Below are positions 48,582-60,984 of a stretch of 64,000 nt of DNA, one piece after another. This DNA is from Pogonophryne albipinna (Eukaryota > Chordata > Actinopteri > Perciformes > Artedidraconidae): NCBI GenBank assembly GCA_028583405.1, contig CM053243.1, forward strand, positions 22,160,867 to 22,224,866. Direction: 5' to 3'. The notes beneath the pieces are model-generated. The model was not told the DNA's origin. It did not search any database and saw only the letters and a program-made list of their open reading frames with translations. Each line of letters begins with the position of its first letter. Position 1 is the stretch's first letter. A program made the position numbers and the translations under genes.

Positions 48582-48649
48582 ATGAATTCAAGTGAAAATA
48601 TATTTGATTATCATTTTCCTTTCTGCTATTGTAAATCATTATATGTTTC

Positions 48650-51600
48650 AGGAGAAAAACAAATGGAAGAAACAGTTTTATCATTTACAGGACCACATAA
48701 ACTGTAAATATGTATCTTTTGTATACAACCAGAACTCAATATGAATTGCAGCCATTTGAAGTTGGACCTAAAGGTTTGGCAAGAGATTTTTTCAGCTTCT
48801 TCCCCAAAAATCATACAAATGGTTTAGGATTACCCTTTATTTGCTTTGGGAGGAGACGCATCTCCAGTCGTTCAAAAATATGTGATAAAATATGACATTT
48901 TCCTGCAGATCATAAATTCATTTCAGCACCATTTGTTTATATTAAAGTCTTTCAATTTGGATTTGATTTTTCCATTACTCAAAAGAGTCCAAGCAGGTTT
49001 AGGATTGTGAATAAAACATGATTTTTGGCTCAAATATCTTCCATAATCTAATCTAACTGTCTTCTCTGATTAATCTTACTGATGATGATGATTGAAGTAT
49101 CCAGAGCCAATATCGCTCTCTGAGATAATAAATCCAGTGTGTTTGTTTTGGATGATAAAACGGTTTCTGAGTTCAGAGTGAAAGCACCAGAGGCCCCACT
49201 GGAATTTGTTATTGTAGAAAGCTGCAGAAGATGATTGTGCAGATTTTGTAGCAATCATTCCAACATGGCAAGAAAAGCATTTATATGCTCTTACTGTTAA
49301 GTGCAACTTTTCATTTTAAAATGAGCAATACCGTTTTTATGAAACAGCGGCAAATAAACAATTTAAGAACATTCTGAGCACAGAATGAGTTATAAAGATG
49401 CGTTAAAGATGAGTTATAAAGAATACAGAATGAGTTATAAAGTAGGCCAAACTCCCACACTAAAATGGAGTAATGCTTACATCATTATATGTCATATACG
49501 TGTTGGGTCTGTTACAGTGTCATGATGATTTAACATAGTTTGTTTGAGTTGACTTGTTTACCACAAACAAGATGAAACCGCAAGCTAAAAAAGGTGTTCA
49601 GAAAAGTCCTCATTGCTTCTGAAACCTTTGTGACATTTTCTAAAATAATAATTGATACATATTTTAAAAAACAATAATAATACAGAGGTTTTAGCCTTAG
49701 TTTTAAACCTACTATGACTATGCACTATATAAGAGTCAAAGCCCAAACATTACCCACAGAAATAAAAGAAAATTCATTTCTTTCAAAAGTTGAATTATGA
49801 GGTCATATACAGTACCTTTTTGTAAATACCACTGAAGGCACTGAACTACACATTATGTCACTGAGATATAACATGTACCTCCAAAGCAGACCGTATAGCT
49901 GTAAGAAAGTTAGAGGTGCTTGAGGTGAGAGGGGGACATTCGGGGACTTTTTTGCCCAAAAATATGGCCTTCAAGGCTTTCCCATCAGGCCGTTGTTTAT
50001 GACCCTGATCTGTAACCATCCGTCAACCTGCCATGATTGGCAGAGGTCTGATGGGGATGCAACCAGCCTGAGGGGTGGCACCTCCTTGAAGACTTCTCTC
50101 AGGGCAAAAAAATCTAATTATGGTTTTGGCAAGTTTGCTAAGCCACCAGGAGCAATCCATATCTTCTTCTATCTTTAATCTTTTTGACACTTGCCTCTGT
50201 TTCTTTTGGCCTGCTCTGAATTTCTTGACCTTAAAAACCTTTGTTTAAAGCTCAAAAATGTTTAAGCCATTTATCACTACTTTAGATTTAAAAAAAACGA
50301 TATGCTCTCAAAATAATTGTTTTAATCTGTTTGTGTAAGGCATTAGAGGAGCACCAACAAATAGATTTTTGGTGACCTTGCTGGCTCTGCCTCACCTTTT
50401 GAAAATGAGTAGAACAATGTTCCATCGCATTTAAAACAATTTTGTGAGTGTGTCTCAAATTTAAGGGGAATAGTTTGTAATTGTTCTTAATTTCACAAAA
50501 TGATTTCATGCAGAAAATCTGTCTTAGACTTAGTCATGCAATAGAAAGGGGGGATGTATCTTATAAATACATTGATTTGTGTAGAAAGGAGAGTTTATAA
50601 AACAAATCCCTGGTGGGGTGTTGGAGTTTGATTGTTGTTAAATATAAGGACCACCGTAGTACAAATGATAAGTGCAGTTTGACATCAGTTAAGTGATTCA
50701 ACATTAATTGTTTATTGAAAGACACAAAAACATCTCTACTGTGGGTTTTTTCTTCTTCTAAAGAATAAGTGAAAGATGTTATATGATCAATGCTTTGGTC
50801 AGGTGGCATTTTGCTATGTTTTATTCTCGATTAAGGTTTGTGACCTTTTAGTCTGCAGTCCTGGAGTAAAACATTACAGGATAGGAATGAGATACTGCTG
50901 TGACCTTTGGTGAACAATGAGGAGGGCAAACAGAGAAGCACTGAGAGAAAAATGAGATCTGACCAGGGAACAGTCTTTGAAATCAAAGTTTGGAGTCCTT
51001 ATGTGAGGATGCTGAAGCTTTCTGCCGAATCAAGGTCAACAGACATGTTACATTTGAACCTTAACATATGCTGGCATTTTATAGTCTGTGGGTTCATTTT
51101 GCAACTTTAAAATGTTTGTCATATCATAGCTTTCTCGGTATCCAACATCCTGATTGTCCTTTTCTTTCTATCTTTTGTATATACTTTGGGGAGATGTGGG
51201 GCTTGTTATTCTCCACACATGTGTCTTATAACCTGTTTGTATCATTTTATCTTTTTTTACATCGGCGCTTGCAAACCTTGTGTAGTTGGCTGAGAAGGGG
51301 CAGTACTCTCAGTAGGGACGTGTCGAGGTGAAGCAGCTCTTCCTAACACTAGCCTATGAAGTTCGTAGAGTGCAGAAGAGAGAGAAGACGAAGGAGACTT
51401 TAACAGGTAATTTTCTTAAATCTGCATGAATGAAATTAAGTTGGTCTTGCTGGGAGTGAGGGTGCTGGTAAAACAGGTGAGCATACTGTTTATATTATCC
51501 TATATCTACATGCCTGACCTCTATTTAACTTATACATTTCAGTATACTCCAAAATTAAAATGGTTTATACGTCATCGAAGAAACAATTTGAAGCCTTGGG

Positions 51601-51882
51601 AAATGTCCAATTTCTATATTATTATACTTATCTGCTACTTTACAATTTAAAATCTCGGGATAAACAGATGAACATCCAATTTCAAATGTCAATGTTCTTA
51701 CTGTTATAATCTCCCTATAGCTGTTCTGGTGAGATTCCTGACAAAAAGTATTATTAAAGAGCGTTATGTCATACTGCTTTCAAAGGTTTTACAATGTGTT
51801 TTTTTCAGCCTCATATTTATTATGTTTTAGCAATTTACGGTGTCTGAAAAAACTATTTTTCAGTCTCTTTTTTTTCTGTGCT
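48650..51882. other. Intergenic AT-rich sequence
   Basis: No gene is recognised. A moderately GC-balanced block at about 49,920-50,160 and a short donor-like exon candidate ending near 51,406 (TTTAACAG|GTAATT) were inspected, but neither has motifs that allow a call. Confidence 0.5.
49381..49442. repeat. Short degenerate tandem repeat of (GAAT)GAGTTATAAAG
   Basis: GAGTTATAAAG occurs three times within about 60 bases, twice preceded by CAGAAT, with a degenerate GCGTTAAAG between. It looks like local slippage. Confidence 0.75.
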
Positions 51883-51886
51883 TTAA

Positions 51887-52675
51887 AGGTCCCATGTCAT
51901 GGCCATTTCTACTGATCATATTTCCATTGTTGAGGTCTACTAGAATATATTTAAATTGTGCAATTTTCCAAAATCACATTGGTTTCTCATACAGCATCTC
52001 TGTATAGTATGTGTATTCACCAGGTATTCACTCTCTGTCCTAAACGGCTTGTTGGAGCTCCTGCCCCCCCCCCCTCCCTGTGAGCCCAGTGTGCTCTGAT
52101 TGGTCGGGACGTTGCGAGGCTCGTTGCTGCTCGCCGCTGCTTCGAGCTGCTGCTCGCTGCTGCGAGGAGCGGACAGGTTTCCGGGTCGGCGATACAGCTA
52201 GAACAAGTGAAACTCATCCTGAGCACACACAAACACTCGCAGCCGAAGTAAAAACAATAAGTGTGGCTTGATATTGAGTAAGAAAAAGGTTTATAACGCT
52301 GTGAGCATGGGTCTGCGGAGAGCATTTCTCCGCGATCCCAACTCGTTTTCAAGTCAATGGGGACTCCCTGTTAGTTAGCCAAGGGATCCTGGTGTGTGAG
52401 GTGCTCCGCGGATTGGTCCATTTGGGCCAATCCGGTCATTTGTTGTTGATTTGGGTGTTCACACATCACAGAACCCAGGAAGCAAACAATGGAAAATGAG
52501 AAATTTCCAACGAGGCGTTCTGGGGCAGCATAGACAGGTATTTTCTGTGTTAGAGTTTTACTCGCTACAGGGTGTACTTTAAGGGTTTTTGACTCTGCAG
52601 ACCGTTGACATGCATAAAAACCTTCATAACACACAAGGGGACGGGTAATAACCGGAAAAGCATGACATCGGCCCT
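51887..52675. mobile_element. TTAA-flanked non-autonomous DNA transposon
   Basis: The left end AGGTCCCATGTCATGGCC and the complement of the right end AGGGCCGATGTCATGCTT are inverted repeats, each abutted by TTAA (51883-51886, 52676-52679). The interior is GC-rich with CTGCTCGC-type repeats and a C9 run, and has no transposase frame. The architecture resembles the element at 15110, but the interior sequence differs. piggyBac or Kolobok type. Confidence 0.75.
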
Positions 52676-52732
52676 TTAAATCAGTGATTTGCATAGTTTA
52701 CCATCACACAATGTTTACCTGAGAACTGTTAT

Positions 52733-53380
52733 ATAATGACAGTTTGCAGAGGCGTATGCAATTTCAAACATCTTCACTTTTGGTCTAAAAGAGTTGGCTT
52801 GTTTGTGTTTGCCCCCTATGAGCAATCATGCACACATTAATTAGTAATTGTCCCATAGTTTGACTAAACTGGCACCATACTGTTTAGTTGTGGCTATTGT
52901 CTTCACTATACAACATTTACCAGTTTATGTTTTGGTTTAAAATCATACCCTGTCACTGAGAGCACATTTTAAAGATTTGGTTGCCGTTATTGCTACAGAA
53001 GACTGTACACAAATGGTTTTCTTTACCTCTCTGTTTTTACTTGTATTGACTCCAGACTGAGTGTCATATAAAAGGATCTTTGTGACTTGGCTGCATACTG
53101 TCAAGCCTCTAATTAACTGTCTCTTTTGGCACACTGCTTGGTCATTTTGCCAAATGTTTGACCATTTCTCTCATAACTTTTGAAGTTTATTTTCATTTTG
53201 GATTGTACATATGGTGGAAACTCACAGCACATTCAATAACAAACATGGTCATTATCGAAGGTGCTCTTTTTATGTAAATTGAAAAGGGATCAAATATAGA
53301 CAAATAATTGCATTTTACTAAATGTTTGCAAGATGGCAAAAGTGGACGAACACTAGCAGCTAAATAGACTGAAAATAGAC
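52733..53380. repeat. Diverged tandem duplication, copy A
   Basis: Shared blocks occur in the same order here and in copy B: CAATTTCAAACATCTTCACTT, ATGAGCAATCATGCACACA, ACCCTGTCACTGAGAGCACA, ATAAAAGGATC, GTGACTTGGCTGC, CCTCTAATTA, TCATAACTT, AATTGAAAAGG, AATTGCATTTTA and GTGGA-GAACA. The two copies directly adjoin. The unit is non-coding and no terminal repeats or target duplications were found. Confidence 0.85.
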
Positions 53381-54096
53381 TGTAATAGCATAACCGTTTA
53401 CAGAGAGGTATACAATTTCAAACATCTTCACTTCTGGTCTGAATTTATTGGCTTTTTGCCCCTATGAGCAATCATGCACACAGTAATTACAATAATCATT
53501 GTTCCATGGTTTGACTAACCTGGCACCATGTTGTGTGCATTGCCTCTTATAAGAAATATGTTTTATTTACTGTGTTGAACTCTCCATTTGTGTTTTAATA
53601 TTTATGGATAAGCATTTGCTTCCTAGCATATTGCACTTTTTAATATAACATGATCATTTTACTTCTTTGCGGATTCTTTATCTCATAAAAGGATGTCCAT
53701 TGCAGACAGTTTAATTTGGTTATATTTTATACATGTGCCTAGGCAGGAATAATATGTTTTGATAATAAAAGGATAATTGATTTTAGGCGAAGAATGCTGG
53801 TTATAGTCTTCTGTCGTGTACAAAATGTAATTGAATGTTTTGGTTTAAAGGTTTATATAACAGTACCCTGTCACTGAGAGCACACTTTAAGGTTCGGTTG
53901 ACATATTTGCTACAGCAGCAGACTACTGGATGCACACATGGTTTTATTTTAAAAACGTTTACTTTTATTGATTAAAGAGTCATAATGTATAAAAGGATCC
54001 CAGTGACTTGGCTGCTTACTGTGATGCCTCTAATTACATGCCTTTTAAAATATTTGATTTTGAATTTTTCTCATAACTTCTTTATGCTTTTCATTA

Positions 54097-55474
54097 CAGT
54101 TTTTCTCGATTGCTAACACACTAAAATTCTACATAAAGCACAATTATTTTAACCGACACTCAAAGAGCAAAACATCGGCTCAAATCTCCAAAACTCTAAA
54201 CACGTTTTCAGCTTTTCACACAATTTGCAAATCAACATGGCACTTTTTGCAAACCACTGCACACGTTTCTCCACGTAAGACACAGGAATCTGACATAAAG
54301 TCACGTGTTAGCAGGTTTAAAACACTGATATTCAAAAGGCCTCACACATGGACCAATGATCAAGAAACACGTTCCACCTGACCAAACACCTGATAGCATA
54401 ATTGTTGGCTCATCAATCAGGATGTTAGCACTATAAAAAGACCACAGGTGAGTACTTTCTTACAGCAACAATGGAAGCCAACATGGACGCAAGAGGAAGA
54501 GGAAGAGCTGGGCTGAGAGTGAGAGGAGGAGGAAGAGGTGGGGTGAGAATGAGAGGAGGAAGAATGAGAGGTAGAGGTAGAGCTGGAGGGAGAGGACGTG
54601 GACAAAGAAGAATACTCTCTAATGAAATGAAATGTTATCAACCATGGTTTGACGATGAGAGAGGCTGGACACATGGGTTCAGCCTAATCCAAGCCGATGT
54701 ACTGTTGCCTCTGTAATCCGGACACTTAGACTTGAAAACAGGTTAGTTAGTTTGTAGCTCTGCATAGTTCATGATATATCAGTGCTTATATCTGTTGTGT
54801 GAAACGTATTTACTTCATTACTGTAATTGAATTGTTGGCATGTTGCATACTATAACTGTAAAAAAGTCCTGCACAATGTACTGTGGTAAACTTACTTTTA
54901 TGCAACACAGACACTGACCAACCAGTATATCTTTGTTGTTTATCTGAAGGACTGAGAAACAAAGAGGTGGAAGGCTAAGGATTTTCAATGAGGCAGGAAG
55001 CAGCAGCTACAAACTGGGTTTTGGCAAACAATGCCATCACACTTAGAGAGATCCGAAGCATAGTAGCTATGTGCTGAGATGCATGTTGCACAGTGTTATT
55101 TTTGAATAAAATGTGATTTTTTTCAACAACTCATTTGCATTTCTTCATTTACTGTATTTCTGTAAACTCAAGCAATCTTTCTCTGCAGAAACCTCTATGT
55201 GCAGAGCATAGCCCATACAAGATGAAAGTGCTTTAGATTATGCTCAGCAGTGTGTAGTTGGGTGGTCAAACCATCTAGTATTATGAATGAAGTTATATTT
55301 GGTGCTAAAGTTTGCATTTGGTAAGTGTTTATGTAGTTTTGAGTGCAGTTCTTCATTTAGCAGGAGAAATTAGGTGTTTTGCACTTTTGGTGTGTGGTTT
55401 TGTGAATTGTGTTTAGTATTCTGAGAAACTGAGCAATTAAAAAAAAAACGTGTGTTAGCAATCGAGAAAAACTG
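54097..55474 (+). mobile_element. Tc1/mariner-like transposon, inactive
   Basis: The ends CAGTTTTTCTCGATTGCTAA and the complement of the right end are identical over about 26 bases, and the insert is flanked by TA on both sides (54095-54096, 55475-55476). Its 1,378-base length is close to that of a full element, but only the start of the transposase reading frame is recognisable. It interrupts copy B of the tandem duplication, so it is younger than the duplication. Confidence 0.85.
54471..54716 (+). pseudogene. Decayed transposase start, Arg/Gly-rich N-terminus
   Basis: The 81-codon frame begins MEANMDARGRGRAGLRV and stays Arg/Gly-rich until RRILSNEM, the junction where the helix-turn-helix domain of fish Tc1/mariner-type transposases starts. 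Beyond it the frame is lost: the expected 'MTMREAG'-like helix appears in another frame (as ACGATGAGAGAGGCTGG), and stops follow. The DDE catalytic part is not readable in any frame. Confidence 0.7.
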
Positions 55475-55491
55475 TAAATTGAAAAGGTACC

Positions 55492-55761
55492 TTATGACTG
55501 AAACCTTTGATAGCTTAACTTCTCAGGTCTTTGAATGAAAACATGCTGTGTCAGAGACGAAGCAGCAGGTGTTTCCTGTGGGAGCCAGTGAACTGGGCAG
55601 ATGGATTTGTAGTGGTGTATAACATCTTTGACTGACTTTCCTTCCTCAACACCCAAAGCATCCTGCCACAGATCAAAGAGATCTGTAAAGGGTGAGTGAC
55701 CACAGTCTGCTGAGAATGAAGCCAAGAGAGGACTTAATTTTGATGCGATAATGAGTCGCAT
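55492..55761 (-). other. Unidentified 89-codon reading frame inside copy B
   Basis: The frame reads MRLIIASKLSPLLASFSADC... and continues ...LFDLWQDALGVEEGKSVKDV to its end. Its composition looks protein-like and it is unbroken, but I recognise no family. It falls in the part of copy B that has no counterpart in copy A. A chance frame or a fragment of an inserted element or retrocopy are all possible. Confidence 0.2.
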
Positions 55762-56779
55762 TCCTGAGATGAATGTTTACCAGCATATCCGTACGAGAAT
55801 CAATGTTGTATGCTTGGAGTGAGAAACTGCATTCCAACATGCTGTACTAGAAAGAGCAAAACAATGTGAAAGCGAGCACAATGGGTTGAGGACCTTTTGA
55901 CTTTGGATTCATAAAACCTCAAAACACCTTCAATTATTGACAAGCTAAGTAACCCTGTATGTGTTGTATCCACCTCTCATTTAATGCTTTCTGAGAAGGG
56001 ATAAAATATACATAAAGAATTGCATTTTATTTAATGACTGTGGATGAACAGTGGCAGCTGGAGAAGATGAAACCAGTTGAAAATCATCAATAAGCACTCA
56101 ATATGTGCAATAAAGCTTACATTATATCCACTGTCTGGTCAAAGTCTAGTAAACATTTTCTACATTTTAATTACAAAACACTACTTTTACTGAAATAGAA
56201 GGACATCAATTACCTAACACCATGCATTTGTTTCTTGTAGGAAAAAAAGAAGTAGCATCATCCAGCGGACATACTGAAAAGTATAGTAGATGACATTTAA
56301 ATATGGGTTTCTGGGGTGCAATTAAATGTAATGCCAAAATGAAGTTAAGGTTAGATTTAGTAACACCTAACATTTGTTTAGTAACAAAACTAGAGAATAT
56401 TTTTCACAATATTATAACTCTGGGAGAAGAGCCACTCTCCAAAAATAAATACTTGTTGCTAATTATACTTCTCTAAGCTGCTTTTAATCAAGGACCTTCA
56501 TTTGCGATGGAATCTTATCTGTGTTATTCACACTTTACATTATGCAAATAGTCTGAGCATCTCTTCCACCAATGCTAAATGTACACCCCCAAGTACTCAG
56601 TTTTGTCCACTAGATGGAGACTAAGGACCAAGAAAAATCCAGGTGTTCACAGGGAAAAGCGAGTTCCTCATTCGCTTGTATGTAAGTGGACGTTGTACAT
56701 TTAGTGAAAACACTTTAGTGGTCACTTTTTATCGTAACGTCAGCCTACTTCACTTTTGTCGATGACACACACGAGCCAC

Positions 56780-56927
56780 CCGTCCGCTGCAAGCCTCTCA
56801 ATAAGGAGAAACCCTGTCCATTCATTCATTTTAGTTTTGTCCCTCCTCGCTTCCACTAGACACTCTGCGAAAAAGTTTTAGCGTGAAGACGACCAACCTG
56901 CTGAATGGAAATTATCCTCTCTATGAG
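56780..56927 (+). promoter_or_regulatory. Candidate promoter-proximal untranslated first exon of the next gene (possibly stk33)
   Basis: A block with several CpGs (CACACGAGCC, CCCGTCCGCTG) is followed by a good donor CTATGAG|GTAAGA. In mammals the gene downstream of TRIM66 on the same strand is STK33, with its 5' end facing TRIM66, so an untranslated exon is expected in this interval. No stk33 coding exon is found in the remaining 7 kb. Its start is arbitrary. Confidence 0.25.
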
Positions 56928-57937
56928 GTAAGACACTTCCGTGTAATCTTCTAACAGCAGCAATCACACTGAAGGCTAGCAAACCTTTTTAAGGCAGTTT
57001 TAATACAACAGTGCATGATATAAAGCAAAAGCCTGTTCAACTCCGTGTTTCGTTGCCATGACAACTTGTAGCTTACCTAAAAATGACTGCCAATCTTCAA
57101 ACTTTCTTTTCATATTTCATTTTAATAATATGAGAAGCGTTAATGTTTTTTATTGGAACATTACACGACACAACACGAGATGTTTGTCAGAATATCCCAG
57201 GCTTTATTACATGTTTGTATTTACGTTTTAACAGGCGTAGCTATCTCTAACATTATTAGCTTAGTGTTACATGAGGGAGTGAAGGCTCGATTCACGGTTA
57301 CTGTAAACATGTCATAATCATTAAAGAGCACTGCTAGGTTAACTAACTAACCTGATTAGTTAATGTGACTATAGCAAGAGCAGTCGATGTCGATTATGTT
57401 ATTATAACTTATGTTCAGAGGTTGAAGAAGTACTCAGATCTTGTACTCGAGTAAACGTATAACTACCAAAGTTTAGGAATACTCTGTTACAAGTGAAAGT
57501 CCTGCAATCAAAATGTTTCTCAAGTACACAAATATTAGCTTCGAAATATACTTAAAGTGCCAAAAGTAAACGTACTCAGTCAGCAGTTTGGCCCATTTTC
57601 TTATAATATGTATTATACGTTTTGGTTATGACTATAGATGCATTAATGTGTTTATCAAAGCTAGTAAAACCTTGAGCTAATTTTAATTACTTTGTATAGA
57701 CTACTGCAGGGTAGCTTGTGGATTTACTCCAGGTGTAACTAAACTCTTATTTAAGTGTTGGTTATATTTCATATCATTAATCCTAATCTGTTGAGTAACC
57801 AAAGGTACTACGTAAATGTAGTGGAGTAAAAGTACAATATCTACCTCACAATTGTAGTGCAGAAGAATCACAAAGTAGCATAACATGGAAATACTCAAGT
57901 AAAGTACAAGTACCTCAGAATTGTACTTAAGTACAGT

Positions 57938-59145
57938 CAGGGGTAGACATTAAGGGTCGGTGGAATTGTATTATCACTGGCCCCACCATTGTAACCACTG
58001 GCCCGGAGCATTCGTCCACCAAAAAAAAAATCGACTAATAATGAAGAAAATTAACACATTTGTTGCAATATAGCCTAATGTATGCACTAACTACATTACT
58101 ACTTGTACTACAACATTTGAATAATCAGTTCTTCCTCATTTCCCTCAATTGTTCATATTTGGTTTATTAAAAATAATGATATTGTTAAAAAAATTCTGCT
58201 ATTATGAGTATTATTATTTGTATAATGCACTTTCTGCCTTCCTGTCATTAGGAGTTAGACATGTAATGGCTATGTAGTTGATTTGATTAGAACCTTCATT
58301 ATCCTAAACTGCTGGGACATTTCGCCAATACCTTTATATTGTCTACTCTTCACTTACTTGTCAGCATAGGTCGGCATTGATGTACAGAGCCGACAGAAGA
58401 CCTTGTTTATATTGGCATCATATTGAGAGGTGCAGTGACGCGTCCTAAAACCCGGAAGTAAGCTGCTGGTTCCCTCGACAAAGAGCAATGGCATTTCTCC
58501 ACAGGTTTTGGAAAATAGCTGGAAATAAGGTCTGTGGAAAACAAACCTGTTTGATAAATGCACGTTTTGTTCAGCCGGATAATCTCCACATGTCTACCCT
58601 ACTTTTATAATTTTCGAATCATAAATCTAATCGATAGATTATAAAAAGGGTTTTAGGACGCGTCACTGCACCACTAGAAGCCAACTCCATCGATCAAGCT
58701 GGCTGAAACTTCCTCTCCCTCTTCTTCTCATGCTCCCTGTCACTCTCCTTTAACTCCTCCGGTGACTTTCTTTTATTTGAAGATTGTTTTTTGCCCGGCT
58801 ACCGCTGGTATTAAAAACATTTTGGCGAATGGTTAGGTGGCGCGATAGTCTGTAGTGAAGGAGCGCGCTCCCGCTCACGGGAGCCTGCTCGCGCTGCGCT
58901 CCGCAGCAAACAGCTGTTTGCTTTTCACCCAACAACGACAACCGACTCACGGAATGCTATGTTGTAGCGTTAATAAACGAAACAATTTAACTAAATTGCT
59001 AGTCAAAATATCAATACCACAGGAAAAAAATTTTAAAGCAATATTTTTAGTGGCCCGAGCGGGCAAGTGGAAAGTACGTTATGCTGGCCCGGGGTGTCTA
59101 AATAGTGCTTCCGGGCCAGCGGGCCATTTATAATGTCGAGCCCTG
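57938..59145. mobile_element. hAT-like element inserted in the outer MITE
   Basis: The left end CAGGGGTAGACATTAAGG and the complement of the right end CAGGGCTCGACATTATAAA are inverted repeats with GGCCCG-rich subterminal blocks. ACAGT lies on both sides (57933-57937, 59146-59150), and removing the insert with one ACAGT restores a continuous AAGTACAGTACTT. Only 5 bp are shared rather than the 8 usual for hAT, so the superfamily is tentative. No transposase is readable. Confidence 0.72.
58429..58672. mobile_element. 244-bp MITE with identical 25-bp terminal inverted repeats
   Basis: The ends GGTGCAGTGACGCGTCCTAA... (58429-58453) and their exact complement (58648-58672) carry no mismatch over 25 bases, so this looks the youngest of the three nested layers. 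I could not define the target duplication or the superfamily. Confidence 0.78.
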
Positions 59146-59150
59146 ACAGT

Positions 59151-60765
59151 ACTTCAGTAAATCTGCTGTATAAATCACAACCGTTTAGGTTGTCCTGCAT
59201 ATGTTGTTCTAAATGGTTAAATCATATTTTAGTAACTGTTATCAGCATGACGGTTGGACATTGAATGATTTATAACTACAGGTGTACACATCTGTGTGTA
59301 TGGTGATATGAATGTTCTGAGTTCTCTCCAGGGTTGTCATTGAAATGAATTGGATTTGTTCTTGTTTTTGCTATGGCCTACATTTTTCTAGATGTCTGCC
59401 TTCCTAGCTTCCCAAGGCTGAGCCCAGCAAGGGTAGAGATTAGCCTTAACCAGGATTAAACCAATGAGAACATTTGAATGTGTTGGCCCTTATCTCCCAG
59501 CAACATGTGTGCTCTGAGCAAATGGCAGAATTTGATATTTTCCTTCTTTTTGGCAAAGCATGTTTTCTTGCCAATAGACACTTATCAAACATGCCCATTG
59601 GAGACAGGAGGAATTATTGGAGCAGCCTTTAAATGATTTGTTTGTAGGGACACTACATGCATTACTTGTTTGCTGAGTGTAGGAATAGCAACAGTTTGGA
59701 TGTTTTCAAGTGGCTTAGGTCAATGTATTACCTACTGTAGATTGCAGTTGGCAGGCCCCCATTCGGAGAGGAAGACAGTAACTGCGTGGAAGTAAAGGAA
59801 TGCACTGCAGTGAACATCATTTTAAGTGTATGTTATATTTTGCATACTGTATTTCCCTGACTATATGTTGTTGAAGACAGCGCTTTCTGACAGGAAACGG
59901 AAGCCGTTATATCCATCTATGCCCTCATCAATGACAAAAACATAAATATAACCTTGCAGAACACAGAGTTGGTGATTATTTTATTGTATACATCCTTTAT
60001 TTAGCTAGAAAGGTCTTAATGAGATACAAGAGTTATTCTCCCTTCTTTACTTCCATACTGCGCCTGCTGCAATCTACTGTAGGTAATATTCTGACTATGG
60101 ATAAGAACCTTATACATTCACCCTTCAAACCATCCCATGATCCCTTTAAAGTCCCTCCTTGTGTCCTTCCTGTAGTCCATCAGTGTTCTGGTATGTTTTC
60201 ACAGCTCTTTAGTGAGTCTATTGTATGCTTTAATGACTTAATTTTGATGTGTTCTCTTGGTATATTACATTTAGACCACAAGCTTTGATAATCTCTCTGC
60301 ATAACATTAGGAGTCACCTCATAACTTAGTGGGCTCTATATTTGCATTCTAAACATGCAATTTCTTGCCTCATCAGGTAATGTAATTCCACGCTTCATTA
60401 GGACTGTGAAGTTTATCATTTGTCATCAAAGCCAAGCTGTCAATAAATAATTAAGTTTCACATGAGGAAAATGTAATATTTGGGCTCAAGCAAAACGGAT
60501 GGCAGTGTACATTTTAATTGCAGTAAGTAAGATTCTGTTTTTGTGAGATTTTCAGGCTTCTTGTTACAGCTTGAGGCACCATCATTAAAGAGTCTCCTAA
60601 ACCTAATTTACTCTGCTATTTATTAAAAAAAAAGAAAGGAAAGGCCATGTAGAATGAACTAAAGTGTGCAATATGTTGACGTTATAGTTGAGATTGAAAA
60701 ATCGTTTCTATTTGCACACTGTAGTCTTAGCAACATATGCCAGTTCTATCTAGGATAATAGATCT
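59151..60765. other. AT-rich sequence without a recognised gene
   Basis: No exon, RNA gene or element with defined ends is seen. The longest reading frame (89 codons from 60019) has no motifs. Confidence 0.5.
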
Positions 60766-60984
60766 ATATATATTAGGGGTGTAACGGTACACGTACCGTA
60801 CCGAATGGCCCTTCGGTTCGGTACACGTGTGTACCGAAGTGTACCGAACGAATATAACGTTAAACGTAAAAAATTGAGAACGTGAACAACTTCTTGGAAG
60901 TAATCTCAGGTGCTTGCGTCGCAGCATTCAGAGTAATTTGCTCCCATTGTGTTCAACGCGTCATAGAGCGAGCAAGTCATTTCA

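Larger units (their letters stand above)
53384..56085. repeat. Diverged tandem duplication, copy B, interrupted by later insertions
   Basis: It matches copy A block by block at an offset of 654 bases at the start, rising to 918 by the ACCCTGTCACTGAGAG block, so about 260 bases were gained here or lost in A. A mariner-like element (54097-55474) then splits it, after which AATTGAAAAGG resumes. A further stretch without counterpart (about 55,500-55,980) precedes the last shared block, AATTGCATTTTATTTAATG. Confidence 0.8.
57416..59165. mobile_element. Old Tol2-like hAT MITE, outer layer of a nest
   Basis: It starts CAGAGGTTGAAGAAGTACTC, a terminus of the CAGAGG...AAGTACT form found in fish hAT elements. 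It ends in the related, decayed GTACAGTACTTCAGTAAAT. The inner arms repeat AAGTACAAGTACCTCAGAAT-type motifs. The right terminus itself is eroded, so its end and target duplication cannot be set. Confidence 0.6.
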
